The notes beneath the pieces were generated by a model. The model was not told the origin of the DNA. It did no database searches and was given only the letters and a program-made list of their open reading frames with translations. Of a stretch of DNA of 64,000 nt, positions 27,856 to 36,320 are shown one piece after another. Both the position numbers and the translations under genes were made by a program. Source of the DNA: Pseudomonas flavescens. GTDB lineage: Bacteria; Pseudomonadota; Gammaproteobacteria; Pseudomonadales; Pseudomonadaceae. Position 1 is the first letter of the stretch, and each line of letters opens with the position of its first letter. The stretch is taken from positions 2,108,001 to 2,172,000 of the forward strand of contig NZ_JACBYV010000001.1 in NCBI RefSeq assembly GCF_013408425.1. Direction: 5' to 3'.

Positions 27856-28779
27856 ATGGTTCCACCCAGCCAGAAAAACACGATCGATTTCGACGCTGCC
27901 AAGCTGCAGCGCCTCGGCTTCTCGACTCGTAAGAATGAGGCTCGCCCGATCAGCCTCGCGCAGTTGCGCCAGCGCCTCGGCCTGCAACTGCAGACCAGCC
28001 TGGATGCCGAACGCATTCTCGGCATGTTCTTCCGCGAGCTGCAGCATCTGGTGCCGGTCGACGCACTGGGCTACCAGCACTCGAGCAGCGATCTGCGTCT
28101 GGAGATGGGCCAGCAGGCCAATCATTCGGCCACCTACCGCCTCAGCCACGAGAGCGAGTATTTGGGCGAACTGACCTTTCGCCGCCGCCAGCGTTTCTCC
28201 GATCAGGAGCTGACGCAACTGGAGTCGTTACTGGCCAGCCTGCTGTTCCCTCTGCGCAACGCCCTGCTCTATCGCGTTGCCATCCAGAGTGCGCTGCGTG
28301 ACCCGCTGACCAACACCGGCAACCGCATTGCCATGGATCAGGTACTGGGCCGGGAAATCGAACTGGCACGCCGTAACGCCCAGCCGCTGTCGCTGCTGAT
28401 GCTGGATATCGACCACTTCAAGCGCATCAACGATGAACATGGTCACAGTGCAGGCGACGAAGTGTTGAAAGCCGTCGCCACGACCCTCAAGGACCAGTTG
28501 CGCAATATCGACATGGTGTTCCGCTACGGCGGTGAGGAGTTCCTGGTGCTGCTGTCCGGCACACCGCGCGAGGGAGCCGCACTGGTCGGCGAGCGCCTGC
28601 GCCAGGCAGTTCTCGACCTGCAGTGCGTGGCTCAGGGCAAGCCCATCGAGCTGTCGGTCAGCCTCGGCTGCGCGGCTCTGGAGCCGGGCGAGTCGATCGA
28701 AAGCCTGCTTAACCGCGCGGACAAGGCGCTGTACAGCGCCAAACGCAATGGCCGCAATTGCATGGCCATGGCCGGTTGA
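27856..28779 (+). CDS. Diguanylate cyclase with N-terminal GAF-like region
   Basis: 307 aa. Residues about 30-135 resemble a GAF-type sensory domain. The C-terminal GGDEF domain (from about 145) is intact: DPLTNTGNRIAMD, LDIDHFKRINDEHGH, and the active-site loop RYGGEEF. The inhibitory site is also intact (RNID five residues before GGEEF), so product inhibition by c-di-GMP is expected. No EAL domain. Probably soluble, as no membrane segments are seen. It stands alone, with a -24/-12 promoter upstream and a strong terminator after it. Confidence 0.93.
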   Translation: MVPPSQKNTIDFDAAKLQRLGFSTRKNEARPISLAQLRQRLGLQLQTSLDAERILGMFFRELQHLVPVDALGYQHSSSDLRLEMGQQANHSATYRLSHESEYLGELTFRRRQRFSDQELTQLESLLASLLFPLRNALLYRVAIQSALRDPLTNTGNRIAMDQVLGREIELARRNAQPLSLLMLDIDHFKRINDEHGHSAGDEVLKAVATTLKDQLRNIDMVFRYGGEEFLVLLSGTPREGAALVGERLRQAVLDLQCVAQGKPIELSVSLGCAALEPGESIESLLNRADKALYSAKRNGRNCMAMAG

Positions 28780-28813
28780 TCGACCAATAGAAGCTTCGCC
28801 AGACCGGAAAATC

Positions 28814-28849
28814 AAAAGGGCCCCACTCCTGACGGAGGGGGCCCTTTTT
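28814..28849. terminator. Bidirectional terminator between the diguanylate cyclase gene and rluB
   Basis: AAAAGGGCCCC (28814-28824) pairs with GGGGCCCTTTT (28838-28848), and inner CTCC/GGAG extends the stem. Flanking A and T runs make it usable from both sides, as expected for two convergent genes. Confidence 0.95.
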
Positions 28850-28889
28850 CATGGCCGCTGGCAGCCGCTACGCGCTGCCTTACGACCAG

Positions 28890-30071
28890 TCACTGCGGCT
28901 TGCGGCTACCACGACCGAACCCCGGACGCTGACCTTCGCCTGCCGGGCGACCGCGGCCCTTGTCGGCACCTGCCGGCTTGCGCGGTGCGCGTTCGCCGGA
29001 TTCGGCACGCTCGCCACGCGGTTTGCCGGGTTTCTTGCCGACGTCACGTGGGCGCTCGGCCACTGGCGTGCCGCGCGAGGGCTCGCTGCGGCCCTCTCCG
29101 CGCGGTGCGCGAGGTACACGCGTCGGGCGTTCGCCCTGCTCGTCACGCGCGCCACGACCATTGCCGGTTCCCTGAGCGGGAGCTGGAGCGCCAGGGCGCA
29201 GGGTACGCGCCGGACGCTCACCTCGACCAATGGGTTTGGCGGCCTTACGCTGCAGACGATCGAGCTTCTCGCGAGTCTTTTCCTTCATTTCCGGCAGAGC
29301 CACTGGCTTGAGGCCGACCTCCTCGCTGAGGATGTCGACTTCGCGCTGGCCCATTTCGCGCCAGCGGCCCATTGGCAGGTCGGAAGTCATGAACACCGGG
29401 CCGAAGCGCACGCGCTTCAGACGGCTGACCACCAGTCCCTGGGACTCCCAGAGGCGGCGCACTTCGCGGTTACGACCCTCCATGACCACGCAGTGGTACC
29501 AGTGGTTGAAGCCCTCACCGCCAGGTGCTTCCTTGATGTCGGTGAACTTCGCCGGGCCGTCTTCGAGCATCACGCCGGCCTTGAGGCGTTCGATCATCTC
29601 CTCGTCGACTTCGCCGCGTACGCGCACCGCGTACTCACGGTCCATCTGATAGGACGGGTGCATCAGGCGGTTGGCCAGCTCACCGTCGGTGGTGAACATC
29701 AGCAGACCGGTGGTATTGATGTCGAGGCGGCCGATATTGATCCAGCGGCCTTCTTTCGGACGCGGCAAACGGTCGAAAACGGTTGGGCGCTTTTCCGGGT
29801 CGTCGCGGGTGCAGATCTCACCATCGGGCTTGTTGTAGATCAGCACGCGGCGCACGGTTTCCGCCGCTTCTTCGCGGCGCAGCACGCGGCCGTCGATGGC
29901 GATGGCGTCGTGCAGATCGACGCGCTGGCCCAAGGTGGCATCTTTGCCGTTGACCTTGACGCGGCCGGCACTGATCCAGGATTCGATTTCGCGGCGCGAA
30001 GCAAGACCCATGCGAGCCAGGACTTTCTGCAGTTTTTCGCCAGCGGGGCTGTATTCTTCGGTTTCACTCAT
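28890..30071 (-). CDS. rluB: 23S rRNA pseudouridine synthase RluB
   Basis: 393 aa. An N-terminal S4 RNA-binding domain ([19 protein letters not shown], about residues 12-70) precedes an RsuA/RluB catalytic domain with the aspartate in [17 protein letters not shown]. It isomerises U2605 in the peptidyl-transferase region. From about residue 270 the protein turns into a long basic, Arg/Gly/Pro-rich tail that is probably disordered and may bind RNA. The start follows GGGAGG at a normal distance. It is the last gene of the scpA-scpB operon; a 140-bp gap to the DUF1289 gene could hold its own promoter (TATGAT near 30130, minus strand). Confidence 0.95.
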   Translation of the reverse strand: MSETEEYSPAGEKLQKVLARMGLASRREIESWISAGRVKVNGKDATLGQRVDLHDAIAIDGRVLRREEAAETVRRVLIYNKPDGEICTRDDPEKRPTVFDRLPRPKEGRWINIGRLDINTTGLLMFTTDGELANRLMHPSYQMDREYAVRVRGEVDEEMIERLKAGVMLEDGPAKFTDIKEAPGGEGFNHWYHCVVMEGRNREVRRLWESQGLVVSRLKRVRFGPVFMTSDLPMGRWREMGQREVDILSEEVGLKPVALPEMKEKTREKLDRLQRKAAKPIGRGERPARTLRPGAPAPAQGTGNGRGARDEQGERPTRVPRAPRGEGRSEPSRGTPVAERPRDVGKKPGKPRGERAESGERAPRKPAGADKGRGRPAGEGQRPGFGRGSRKPQ

Positions 30072-30211
30072 CTGGGCACCTCCCGGTGTTCTCTGGTGAT
30101 AGGACGATCATGTCGTCGAAGGGGCGCGCATCATACGCGGATAAGGCGCTCGACGCACCTGGCGCAAGAGCATAGCTGAGCAAATGACGGCGTCCAGCCA
30201 GCGATGTCGAC

Positions 30212-30391
30212 TCAGCGCTTGCGCCGGGCTTTCGGGCCAAGCGAGATCAGGCGCATATCCGCTTCGGCCATCACCAGGCGCTGTTCAGCCTTGTCGAGTT
30301 TTTTCCAGGCCTTTATCTCGGCCTTGCTGCGCCCGCAGCCCAGGCAGATGGTATCGCTGAACTTGCAGACGCTGATGCAGGGATCTTTCAT
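30212..30391 (-). CDS. DUF1289 small Cys-rich protein
   Basis: 59 aa, starting MKDPCISVCKFS. Four cysteines at 5, 9, 16 and 19 (C-x3-C-x6-C-x2-C) suggest a metal or Fe-S site, followed by a basic C-terminus ending KARRKR. The family is widespread and uncharacterised; some members carry a Fe-S annotation. Its ATG overlaps the scpB stop by 4 bp, so it is translationally coupled to scpB. Confidence 0.88.
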   Translation of the reverse strand: MKDPCISVCKFSDTICLGCGRSKAEIKAWKKLDKAEQRLVMAEADMRLISLGPKARRKR

Positions 30392-31200
30392 GGGCTCTCT
30401 TCACGGCTGTCATCCTCAGCTGTAGAGACATCACCCTGCTCTTCGCGGTTCGGCTCTTCGTCACCGCGCGCCAGATCATCGAAATCGGTTTTCAGGCCCT
30501 GCTCCATGGCATCGAGTTCGGCCAGCAGCGAACCGAAGCTGGTCTCGGCAGCGGCTTCGGAGCGGCCATCCGCTTCAGGTTCTTCGCCTTGGGCAAGATC
30601 GGCACGAGCCTGCAGGCTCGGCGGTACGTCCGGATCGTCATCCTGGGCCAGGATCGGCTCGGGCTCCAGTTCGCGCAGCGCGGCCAGGGGCGGCAGCTCA
30701 TCGAGGTTCTTCAGATTGAAATGATCGAGAAAGCCCTTGGTGGTGGCGAACATCGCCGGCCTGCCAGGTACCTCCCGGTAGCCCACCACGCGAATCCACT
30801 CGCGCTCCTGCAGGGTCTTGACGATCTGGCTGTTCACGGCCACACCGCGAATTTCCTCGATCTCGCCACGGGTGATGGGCTGACGGTAGGCGATCAGCGC
30901 CAGGGTTTCGAGCATGGCACGGGAATAACGCTGCGGCCGCTCCTCCCACAGACGCCCCACCCAGGTGGAAAGGTTCTCGCGGATCTGCAGGCGATAACCG
31001 GATGCCACTTCCTTGAGCTCGAAGGCCCGCCCCTTGCAGCTGCCGCCCAGAATCGCCAACGCCTTTCTGAATATGTCCGCCCCGGGCCGCTCGGTCTCCT
31101 CGAACAACTCCATCAGCCGTTCCAGCGACATGGGCTTGCCGGCTGCCAGCAGCAGGCCTTCGAGCAGGGTGGAGAGTTGTTTGGGATCGGACAGGTTCAT
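30388..31200 (-). CDS. scpB: Segregation and condensation protein B
   Basis: 270 aa. ScpB kleisin-associated winged-helix protein that joins ScpA and SMC in chromosome condensation. Typical motifs: SQIVKTLQEREWIRVVGYREVPGRPAMFATTKGF in its parts (VGYREVPGRP; TTKGFLDHF) and ETLALIAYRQPITRGEIEEI. Residues from about 195 form an acidic Glu/Asp-rich tail. In most genomes scpA precedes it directly; here a DUF4261 gene lies between them. Confidence 0.95.
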   Translation of the reverse strand: MNLSDPKQLSTLLEGLLLAAGKPMSLERLMELFEETERPGADIFRKALAILGGSCKGRAFELKEVASGYRLQIRENLSTWVGRLWEERPQRYSRAMLETLALIAYRQPITRGEIEEIRGVAVNSQIVKTLQEREWIRVVGYREVPGRPAMFATTKGFLDHFNLKNLDELPPLAALRELEPEPILAQDDDPDVPPSLQARADLAQGEEPEADGRSEAAAETSFGSLLAELDAMEQGLKTDFDDLARGDEEPNREEQGDVSTAEDDSREESP

Positions 31201-31266
31201 CGTCTGGGCAAGGTCTGCTTGGTTCTGGGGCGGCGCCAGCTTAGCAAATCAGCGAGCGCCACGCCG

Positions 31267-32160
31267 TCACTGGCTGACGATCTCGCTCGCCGCGATGATC
31301 TCGGCAACCAGCACGCGCTCGGAGCCATGCAGGTAGTACTCGCCCTCGGCTGGATCGCGCAACCGCATGAACTCGGTTTCGCCGATCTGCATGGTGTGCC
31401 CCGCCTCCATGTGCGCGCCGCTCTGGATCAGATAGCCGAGCACGGTATTGAAGATGTCCATGTAACGCTGGCCTTCATGGTGACCGGCAGCCAGCGCGGC
31501 GAAATCCGACAGGCCGAAGGCATCACTGCCATAAGTACGCATCCACACACCATGCACCCCCTCGACCTGATACTTCACGAAGCCGCAGTACAGCATGGTC
31601 AGCGGCAGGTCACGGAGGATCTCCAGACTGTGCTCGCCCATGTCTTCATCAGCGAACACGGCGGCCGGCAAGGAGGTATGCGCCGTTTCGTTGAGCACCG
31701 CCAGCGCCCCGAAACCAGCCAGCGCCCCGGCAACGGCAGCCAGGGCCACGTATTGCTCCAGCGGATCGGTTTCATGACCTGCGTAGTACAGCAGAATGTG
31801 GCTGGTCTGTTGCCGCACCTCGTCCTTGACCTGCTGTGGGTAGTGCGCCGGAGCGACGCAGTTTTCCAGAGCGTCAGCAGGAAAGGGATGGTCGAAACCG
31901 ACCATTTTCACCACATGGGAACCCCAACCGGCCAGGGCGAAGAACTGTTCAACCTCGTTGGCGATGTCACAGCGGGCATCGCTCATGCTCGGATGGTAAC
32001 GGCGCAGGGCCGCCGTCAGGGGCGCCTCGGCGATCCGCAGAGGCTGGGCGAACAGCACCTGCAGGCTGAGCGGGTTGTCGATGCCTGGCTTGGCGACCAG
32101 TTCGGTGTTATCGGGGCTGCTGCCGTCCTGACGGCCGAAGAAGCGGGAAAACAGACTCAT
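31267..32160 (-). CDS. DUF4261-domain protein
   Basis: 297 aa, cytosolic by composition (no signal peptide or membrane span). It has the family layout: a short N-terminal MSLFSRFFGRQ, then HILLYYAGHETDPLEQYVALA in the middle and YLIQSGAHMEAGHTMQIG towards the end. Function unknown; the family is often found in accessory loci. It sits between scpA (59 bp upstream) and scpB (66 bp downstream), all on the minus strand, so it appears inserted into the condensin operon. GC and codon use do not stand out from its neighbours. Confidence 0.85.
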   Translation of the reverse strand: MSLFSRFFGRQDGSSPDNTELVAKPGIDNPLSLQVLFAQPLRIAEAPLTAALRRYHPSMSDARCDIANEVEQFFALAGWGSHVVKMVGFDHPFPADALENCVAPAHYPQQVKDEVRQQTSHILLYYAGHETDPLEQYVALAAVAGALAGFGALAVLNETAHTSLPAAVFADEDMGEHSLEILRDLPLTMLYCGFVKYQVEGVHGVWMRTYGSDAFGLSDFAALAAGHHEGQRYMDIFNTVLGYLIQSGAHMEAGHTMQIGETEFMRLRDPAEGEYYLHGSERVLVAEIIAASEIVSQ

Positions 32161-32219
32161 TGAATCGTCCTGATTAATGGCTGGAAATAGCGATGGAAAG
32201 TGAAAGCGATTACTGCGGC

Positions 32220-33071
32220 TCAGCGCTCGTCCGCCATTTCCTCGACGCTCTGTTCATTGCGCAGACGTACATGCACGGCGGCGAACGCCTCGTTCTGCAC
32301 CAGTTCGACCAGCGACTCCTTGACCAGTTCGAGAATCGCCATGAAGGTCACCACCACACCGAGGCGCCCCTCCTCGGCCGTGAACAGCTCGACGAAGGGC
32401 ACGAACTCCCCGCCCTTGAGGCGTTCCAGCACTTCGCTCATGCGCTCACGGGTCGAGAGCGCCTCGCGGCTGACCTGATGGCTCTCGAACATATCGGCGC
32501 GGCGCAGCACTTCTGCCATGGACACCAGCAGTTCCTGCAGACTGACCTCGGGCAGCAACTTGCGCGCTCGCGCTTCGGGGGCTTCGACCCGCGGCACGGT
32601 CAGGTCACGGCCAACCCTGGGCAAGGTGTCGATGCCTTCGGCCGCCGCCTTGAAGCGTTCGTACTCCAGCAAACGACGAATCAGTTCGGCACGCGGATCG
32701 TCCTCCTCCTCTTGCGCCTCGGAGGAGCGTGGCAGAAGCATGCGCGATTTGATCTCGGCGAGCATGGCGGCCATCACCAGGTACTCGGCGGCCAGCTCCA
32801 GGCGCACGCTGTGCATCAGCTCGACATAGCCCATGTACTGGCGGGTGATCTCCGCCACGGGGATGTCCAGCACGTCGATGTTCTGCTTGCGAATCAGGTA
32901 GAGCAGCAGGTCCAGCGGGCCTTCGAAGGCCTCGAGAAACACCTCGAGAGCGTCCGGCGGAATGTACAGATCCACCGGCATCTCGGTGAGCGCCTGCCCG
33001 TAGACCAGGGCGAACGGCAACTCCTGTTGAGCACCGGCCTGGCTGTCGAGCTGTTCGGCAGGGGCGGACAT
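32220..33071 (-). CDS. scpA: Segregation and condensation protein A
   Basis: 283 aa from MSAPAEQ, two bases after the yciO-type stop region; an earlier in-frame start would overlap that gene and is less likely. Kleisin family: FEGPLDLLLYLIRKQNIDVLDIPVAEIT is present in parts (FEGPLDLLLYLI; IDVLDIPVAEIT), then ELAAEYLVMAAMLAEIKSRMLLP in parts (EYLVMAAMLAEIKSR). It bridges the SMC heads and binds ScpB. Co-transcribed with yciO upstream. Confidence 0.95.
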   Translation of the reverse strand: MSAPAEQLDSQAGAQQELPFALVYGQALTEMPVDLYIPPDALEVFLEAFEGPLDLLLYLIRKQNIDVLDIPVAEITRQYMGYVELMHSVRLELAAEYLVMAAMLAEIKSRMLLPRSSEAQEEEDDPRAELIRRLLEYERFKAAAEGIDTLPRVGRDLTVPRVEAPEARARKLLPEVSLQELLVSMAEVLRRADMFESHQVSREALSTRERMSEVLERLKGGEFVPFVELFTAEEGRLGVVVTFMAILELVKESLVELVQNEAFAAVHVRLRNEQSVEEMADER

Positions 33072-33075
33072 CGGC

Positions 33076-33705
33076 TCAGCGCTGCTCGGCAAAGGGTGAC
33101 GGATCGCCACAGCCAACGCGGATCACCTCGGGCTCGTCGTCCACCAGGCTGATTACCGTCGAGGCTTCCAGGCCACCGAAACCGCCGTCGATGATCAGGT
33201 CCACCTGATGCTCGAGTATCTGGCGCATTTCATAGGGATCGCTCATGGGCAGATCCTCGCCGGGCAGGATCAGGCTGACACTCATCATCGTCTCGCCCAG
33301 TTCCTCCAGCAGCGCCGAAGCGATCGGGTGATTGGGCACGCGCAGGCCGATGGTACGGCGCTTGGGGTGCAGCAGCATGCGCGGCACTTCCCGGGTGGCG
33401 TTGAGGATGAAGGTGTAGGGGCCGGGTGTGTGGTTCTTGAGCAGGCGAAAGGCGGCGGTGTCCACCTTGGCGAAGGTGCTGAGCTGCGACAGGTCACGGC
33501 ACACCAGGGTGAAGTTGTGTTTGTCATCGAGTTGACGCAGGCGACGAATGCGCTCCAGCGCACTCTTGGCGCCCATCACGCAACCGACCGCGTAGGACGA
33601 GTCGGTGGGATAGACCACCACGCCGCCATTGCGGATGATTTCGACCGCCTGCTTGATCAGGCGGGCCTGAGGACTTTCCGGGTGTATCTGAAAAAACTGG
33701 CTCAT
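33076..33705 (-). CDS. yciO: YciO-type Sua5/YrdC-domain protein (threonylcarbamoyl-AMP synthase family)
   Basis: 209 aa. A YrdC domain starts at about residue 14: the motif GGVVVYPTDSSYAVGC, then HNFTLVCRDLSQLSTFA, KNHTPGPYTFIL and TIGLRVPNHPI. Relatives make threonylcarbamoyl-AMP for tRNA t6A; the YciO branch is weaker in this activity, and its main role is unsettled. In the conserved order PHP nuclease, yciO, scpA. Confidence 0.9.
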   Translation of the reverse strand: MSQFFQIHPESPQARLIKQAVEIIRNGGVVVYPTDSSYAVGCVMGAKSALERIRRLRQLDDKHNFTLVCRDLSQLSTFAKVDTAAFRLLKNHTPGPYTFILNATREVPRMLLHPKRRTIGLRVPNHPIASALLEELGETMMSVSLILPGEDLPMSDPYEMRQILEHQVDLIIDGGFGGLEASTVISLVDDEPEVIRVGCGDPSPFAEQR

Positions 33706-33717
33706 GGTCAGGGGCTC

Positions 33718-34581
33718 TCAAACGGCATCGGAAGACGGGGCGCAGGCGAACCGCGTCCAGATGGGTGACAGATCTTCGGGCAACGGTCGGTACAGTCCCA
33801 GCTCCGACCAGTCGCCGGGCGCGTGAAAATCGCTGCCGACACTGGCCAGCAGACCGAACTCGCGCGCCAGGATCGCCAGGCCTCCGACCTGCTCCGCAGG
33901 CTGCATGCCGTTGACCACCTCCAACGCATGGCCACCAGCCGCCGCAAAAGCCGTCACCAGCTTGCGCCGCTTGCTGCGGGTGAAATCGTACTGCCAGGGA
34001 TGAGCCAGGCTGATCCATGCGTTGGACTGGCGCAGGGTATCGAGCGTTTCATCTAACGTAGGCCAGTGCTGCTTGACGTCGCCCAGCTTGCCGGAGCCCA
34101 GCCACTTGCGGAATGCATCGGCGCGGTCCTTGACGTAACCGCCGCGCACCAGAAACTCGGCGAAATGCGGTCGCGCCGGTGCGTTGCCGCTCTCCCCCTG
34201 TGCCTGCTGAATGGCCCGGGCGCCTTCCAGCGCACCATCCATGCCCTTGAGCGCCAGGCGCCGGGAAATCTCCTCGGCACGCAACCAGCGGCCCTGATGC
34301 AAGTCGGCGATCGCCTGGCGCAATGCCGGCGCTTCACTGTCGAAGGCATAGCCGAGCACATGGATGGTCGCCCCGCCCCAGGTACAGGACAGCTCGATGC
34401 CATTGACCAGCCGCATCCCCAGCGCCGTGGCGGCCGCGCTGGCCTCATCGAGCCCTTCGAGGGTGTCGTGATCGGTCAGCGCCAGCATCTGAACGCCACG
34501 CCCATGGGCGCGGGCAACCACTTCGGCAGGCGGCAGCGCGCCGTCCGAGGCGGTGCTGTGACAGTGAAGATCAACCTGCAT
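33718..34581 (-). CDS. PHP-domain 5'-3' exoribonuclease (RNase AM/TrpH-like)
   Basis: 287 aa, PHP metallo-hydrolase. Metal-binding motifs: [11 protein letters not shown] (residues 4-14), [10 protein letters not shown] (about 35), HVLGYAFD, and late WISLAHPWQ and [11 protein letters not shown]. coli YciV/TrpH is a 5'-3' exonuclease on short RNA and RNA ends, also acting on 3',5'-phospho-nucleotides. Divergent from yciI, with 108 bp of shared promoter space. First gene of the leftward scp operon. Confidence 0.9.
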   Translation of the reverse strand: MQVDLHCHSTASDGALPPAEVVARAHGRGVQMLALTDHDTLEGLDEASAAATALGMRLVNGIELSCTWGGATIHVLGYAFDSEAPALRQAIADLHQGRWLRAEEISRRLALKGMDGALEGARAIQQAQGESGNAPARPHFAEFLVRGGYVKDRADAFRKWLGSGKLGDVKQHWPTLDETLDTLRQSNAWISLAHPWQYDFTRSKRRKLVTAFAAAGGHALEVVNGMQPAEQVGGLAILAREFGLLASVGSDFHAPGDWSELGLYRPLPEDLSPIWTRFACAPSSDAV

Positions 34582-34689
34582 AAGGGGCGCTTTCCCGACG
34601 ATTCATGTTTGTTATTATGCCTCGGCTGGCAGATTCTTGCTGGCACTGCACAGCGTTCCCACCCGATGTTTCCGAACACAAGGATCGAC

Positions 34690-34989
34690 ATGCTCTACGC
34701 CATCATCGCCACCGACGTGGAAAACTCCCTGGAGCGTCGTCTTTCCGTACGCCCTGCCCACCTGGCACGCCTGGAAAAACTGAAAACCGAAGGACGCCTG
34801 ATCATCGCCGGCCCCAACCCGGCCATCGACAGCAACGACCCAGGCCCGGCCGGTTTCAGCGGCAGCCTGATCATCGCCGAATTCGAATCACTGGACGCCG
34901 CCAAAGCCTGGGCCAATGCCGATCCCTTCCGCGAGGCCGGCGTTTACGCGGAAATAGTGGTCAAGCCGTTCAAACACGTGCTGCCCTGA
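34690..34989 (+). CDS. yciI: YciI-family protein
   Basis: 99 aa from [22 protein letters not shown], after AAGGA. Ferredoxin-like dimeric fold; the conserved His/Asp pair typical of the family appears in the N-terminal half (HLARLEKL). Family function is unclear (muconolactone isomerase-like fold). The frame extends far upstream only as an antisense artefact. cpxR follows after 22 bp, so the two are probably one transcript. Confidence 0.92.
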   Translation: MLYAIIATDVENSLERRLSVRPAHLARLEKLKTEGRLIIAGPNPAIDSNDPGPAGFSGSLIIAEFESLDAAKAWANADPFREAGVYAEIVVKPFKHVLP

Positions 34990-35011
34990 TCAGGAATCGT
35001 CGCCTCTTACC

Positions 35012-35695
35012 ATGAGCAATCTGCTGCTGATCGACGACGACGTCGAACTCTGTGACCTGCTGGCCAGTTGGCTGACCCAGGAAGGCTTTCAGGTCACCGC
35101 CTGCCACGACGGCCAGAGTGCCCGCCAGGCACTCGCGCGAGGCGCCCCTGACGCCGTGGTACTGGACGTGATGCTGCCTGACGGCAGTGGCCTCGAGGTA
35201 CTCAAGCAGCTACGCAGCGAACACCCCGAACTGCCCGTGCTGATGCTCTCTGCCCGGGGTGAGCCGCTGGATCGGATTCTAGGCCTGGAGTTGGGCGCCG
35301 ACGATTACCTGGCCAAACCCTGCGACCCCCGTGAACTGACCGCCCGCCTGCGCGCCGTGCTGCGCCGCAGCCTGCCGCCCGCCACCTCCAGCCAGCTGGA
35401 ACTGGGCGATCTGCGCTTCAGCCCGGCGCGCGGCGTGGCCGCACTTGGCGAAGATGGCCAGGAGATCGTCCTGACCCTGTCCGAAAGCCGGGTCCTCGAA
35501 GCACTGCTCAAGCAACCCGGCGAGCCGGTGGACAAGCAGGTGCTCGCGCAACTGGCCCTGGGCCGCAAGCTGACCCTGTACGACCGTAGCCTGGACATGC
35601 ACGTCAGCAACCTGCGCAAGAAAATCGGCCCTCACCCGGATGGTCGCCAGCGCATCATCGCCCTGCGCAGCCGCGGCTATTACTACGCGATCTGA
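35012..35695 (+). CDS. cpxR: Envelope-stress response regulator CpxR
   Basis: 227 aa, OmpR/PhoB type. The receiver domain has the acidic pair IDDDVEL (residues 7-13), phospho-acceptor Asp in VVLDVMLPDG, and Lys in LAKPCDPREL. The C-terminal winged helix ends DRSLDMHVSNLRKKIG...RSRGYYY. Partner of the kinase encoded at 36321. CpxR binds GTAAA-type repeats, and one lies directly downstream, in front of the Spy-like gene, so it probably drives that gene and cpxS. Confidence 0.93.
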   Translation: MSNLLLIDDDVELCDLLASWLTQEGFQVTACHDGQSARQALARGAPDAVVLDVMLPDGSGLEVLKQLRSEHPELPVLMLSARGEPLDRILGLELGADDYLAKPCDPRELTARLRAVLRRSLPPATSSQLELGDLRFSPARGVAALGEDGQEIVLTLSESRVLEALLKQPGEPVDKQVLAQLALGRKLTLYDRSLDMHVSNLRKKIGPHPDGRQRIIALRSRGYYYAI

Positions 35696-35719
35696 GCAAC
35701 TTACATAGCACTCAGTCTC

Positions 35720-35735
35720 TTTACCCTGCCTTTAC
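35720..35735 (-). promoter_or_regulatory. CpxR box upstream of the Spy-like gene
   Basis: TTTAC-CCTGCC-TTTAC, the complement of GTAAA-N6-GTAAA, matches the known CpxR consensus GTAAA-N(4-8)-GTAAA. A related half-site (CTTAC) lies about 15 bp further on. It is 82 bp before the spy-like start, in the 122-bp gap after cpxR. Confidence 0.75.
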
Positions 35736-35817
35736 CTTGGCTGACCGCGCCTTACCTTGAAACCCCTAATCTGGGCACATCCGGCAACTGGCCGGTTTCG
35801 AGACAAGGAGATACACC

Positions 35818-36225
35818 ATGCGCAAGACCATGACCGCCCTGCTCCTCGCCATGACCCTGCCGACCCTGGCAATGGCAGCCCCCGGTGGTGACCATCGCCC
35901 AGGCGCTGATCACGGCCCGCGGTTCTTCCATGAGCTGGATCTGAGCAAGGACCAGCAACGCCAGGTACACAAACTGATGGGCGAACAGAGAAAGAACTAT
36001 CGCGAACTCACCCAGCGTTATCTGGACAAGCTGCCGGCTGCCGACAAGCAGGCGCTGGAAACCGAGCGCAAGGCTTCCCGCGACAAGCAGCAGAGCGCCA
36101 TTCGCGCCCTGCTGACCCCGGAACAGCAGAAGACCTTCGACGAACAGGCGGCCAAGATGAAAGAACGCAAGGCCGATCGCGAAGCCTTCGAAGCCTGGAA
36201 AGCCGAACACAAGAAAGCTGGCTGA
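35818..36225 (+). CDS. Spy/CpxP-family periplasmic protein
   Basis: 135 aa with a Sec signal (MRKTMTALLLAMTLPTLAMA, cleavage after AMA). The mature part is helical and charged, with the LTxxQ motif (LLTPEQQKTFDEQ). CpxP dampens the Cpx sensor and Spy is a periplasmic chaperone; the position between cpxR and cpxS favours a CpxP-like role. A GGAG ribosome site lies before the ATG. Two stem-loops follow before cpxS. Confidence 0.88.
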   Translation: MRKTMTALLLAMTLPTLAMAAPGGDHRPGADHGPRFFHELDLSKDQQRQVHKLMGEQRKNYRELTQRYLDKLPAADKQALETERKASRDKQQSAIRALLTPEQQKTFDEQAAKMKERKADREAFEAWKAEHKKAG

Positions 36226-36235
36226 TCGTGACAGC

Positions 36236-36298
36236 CCGTCGTCTGAAGACCAGATGACGGCCCCACTACTCGCCTGTGCCACCTCGGGTGGCACAGGC
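36236..36298 (+). terminator. Two consecutive stem-loops between the Spy-like gene and cpxS
   Basis: First stem: CCGTC-g-TCTG / CAGA-t-GACGG (36236-36260). Second: GCCTGTGCCACC / GGTGGCACAGGC (36272-36298), a perfect 12-bp stem with a 3-base loop, followed by only two U. They could attenuate transcription so that less CpxS than Spy-like protein is made, or protect the upstream mRNA. The cpxS ribosome site follows 12 bp later. Confidence 0.6.
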
Positions 36299-36320
36299 TT
36301 CTGCGTCTGAAGGAGTTCAC

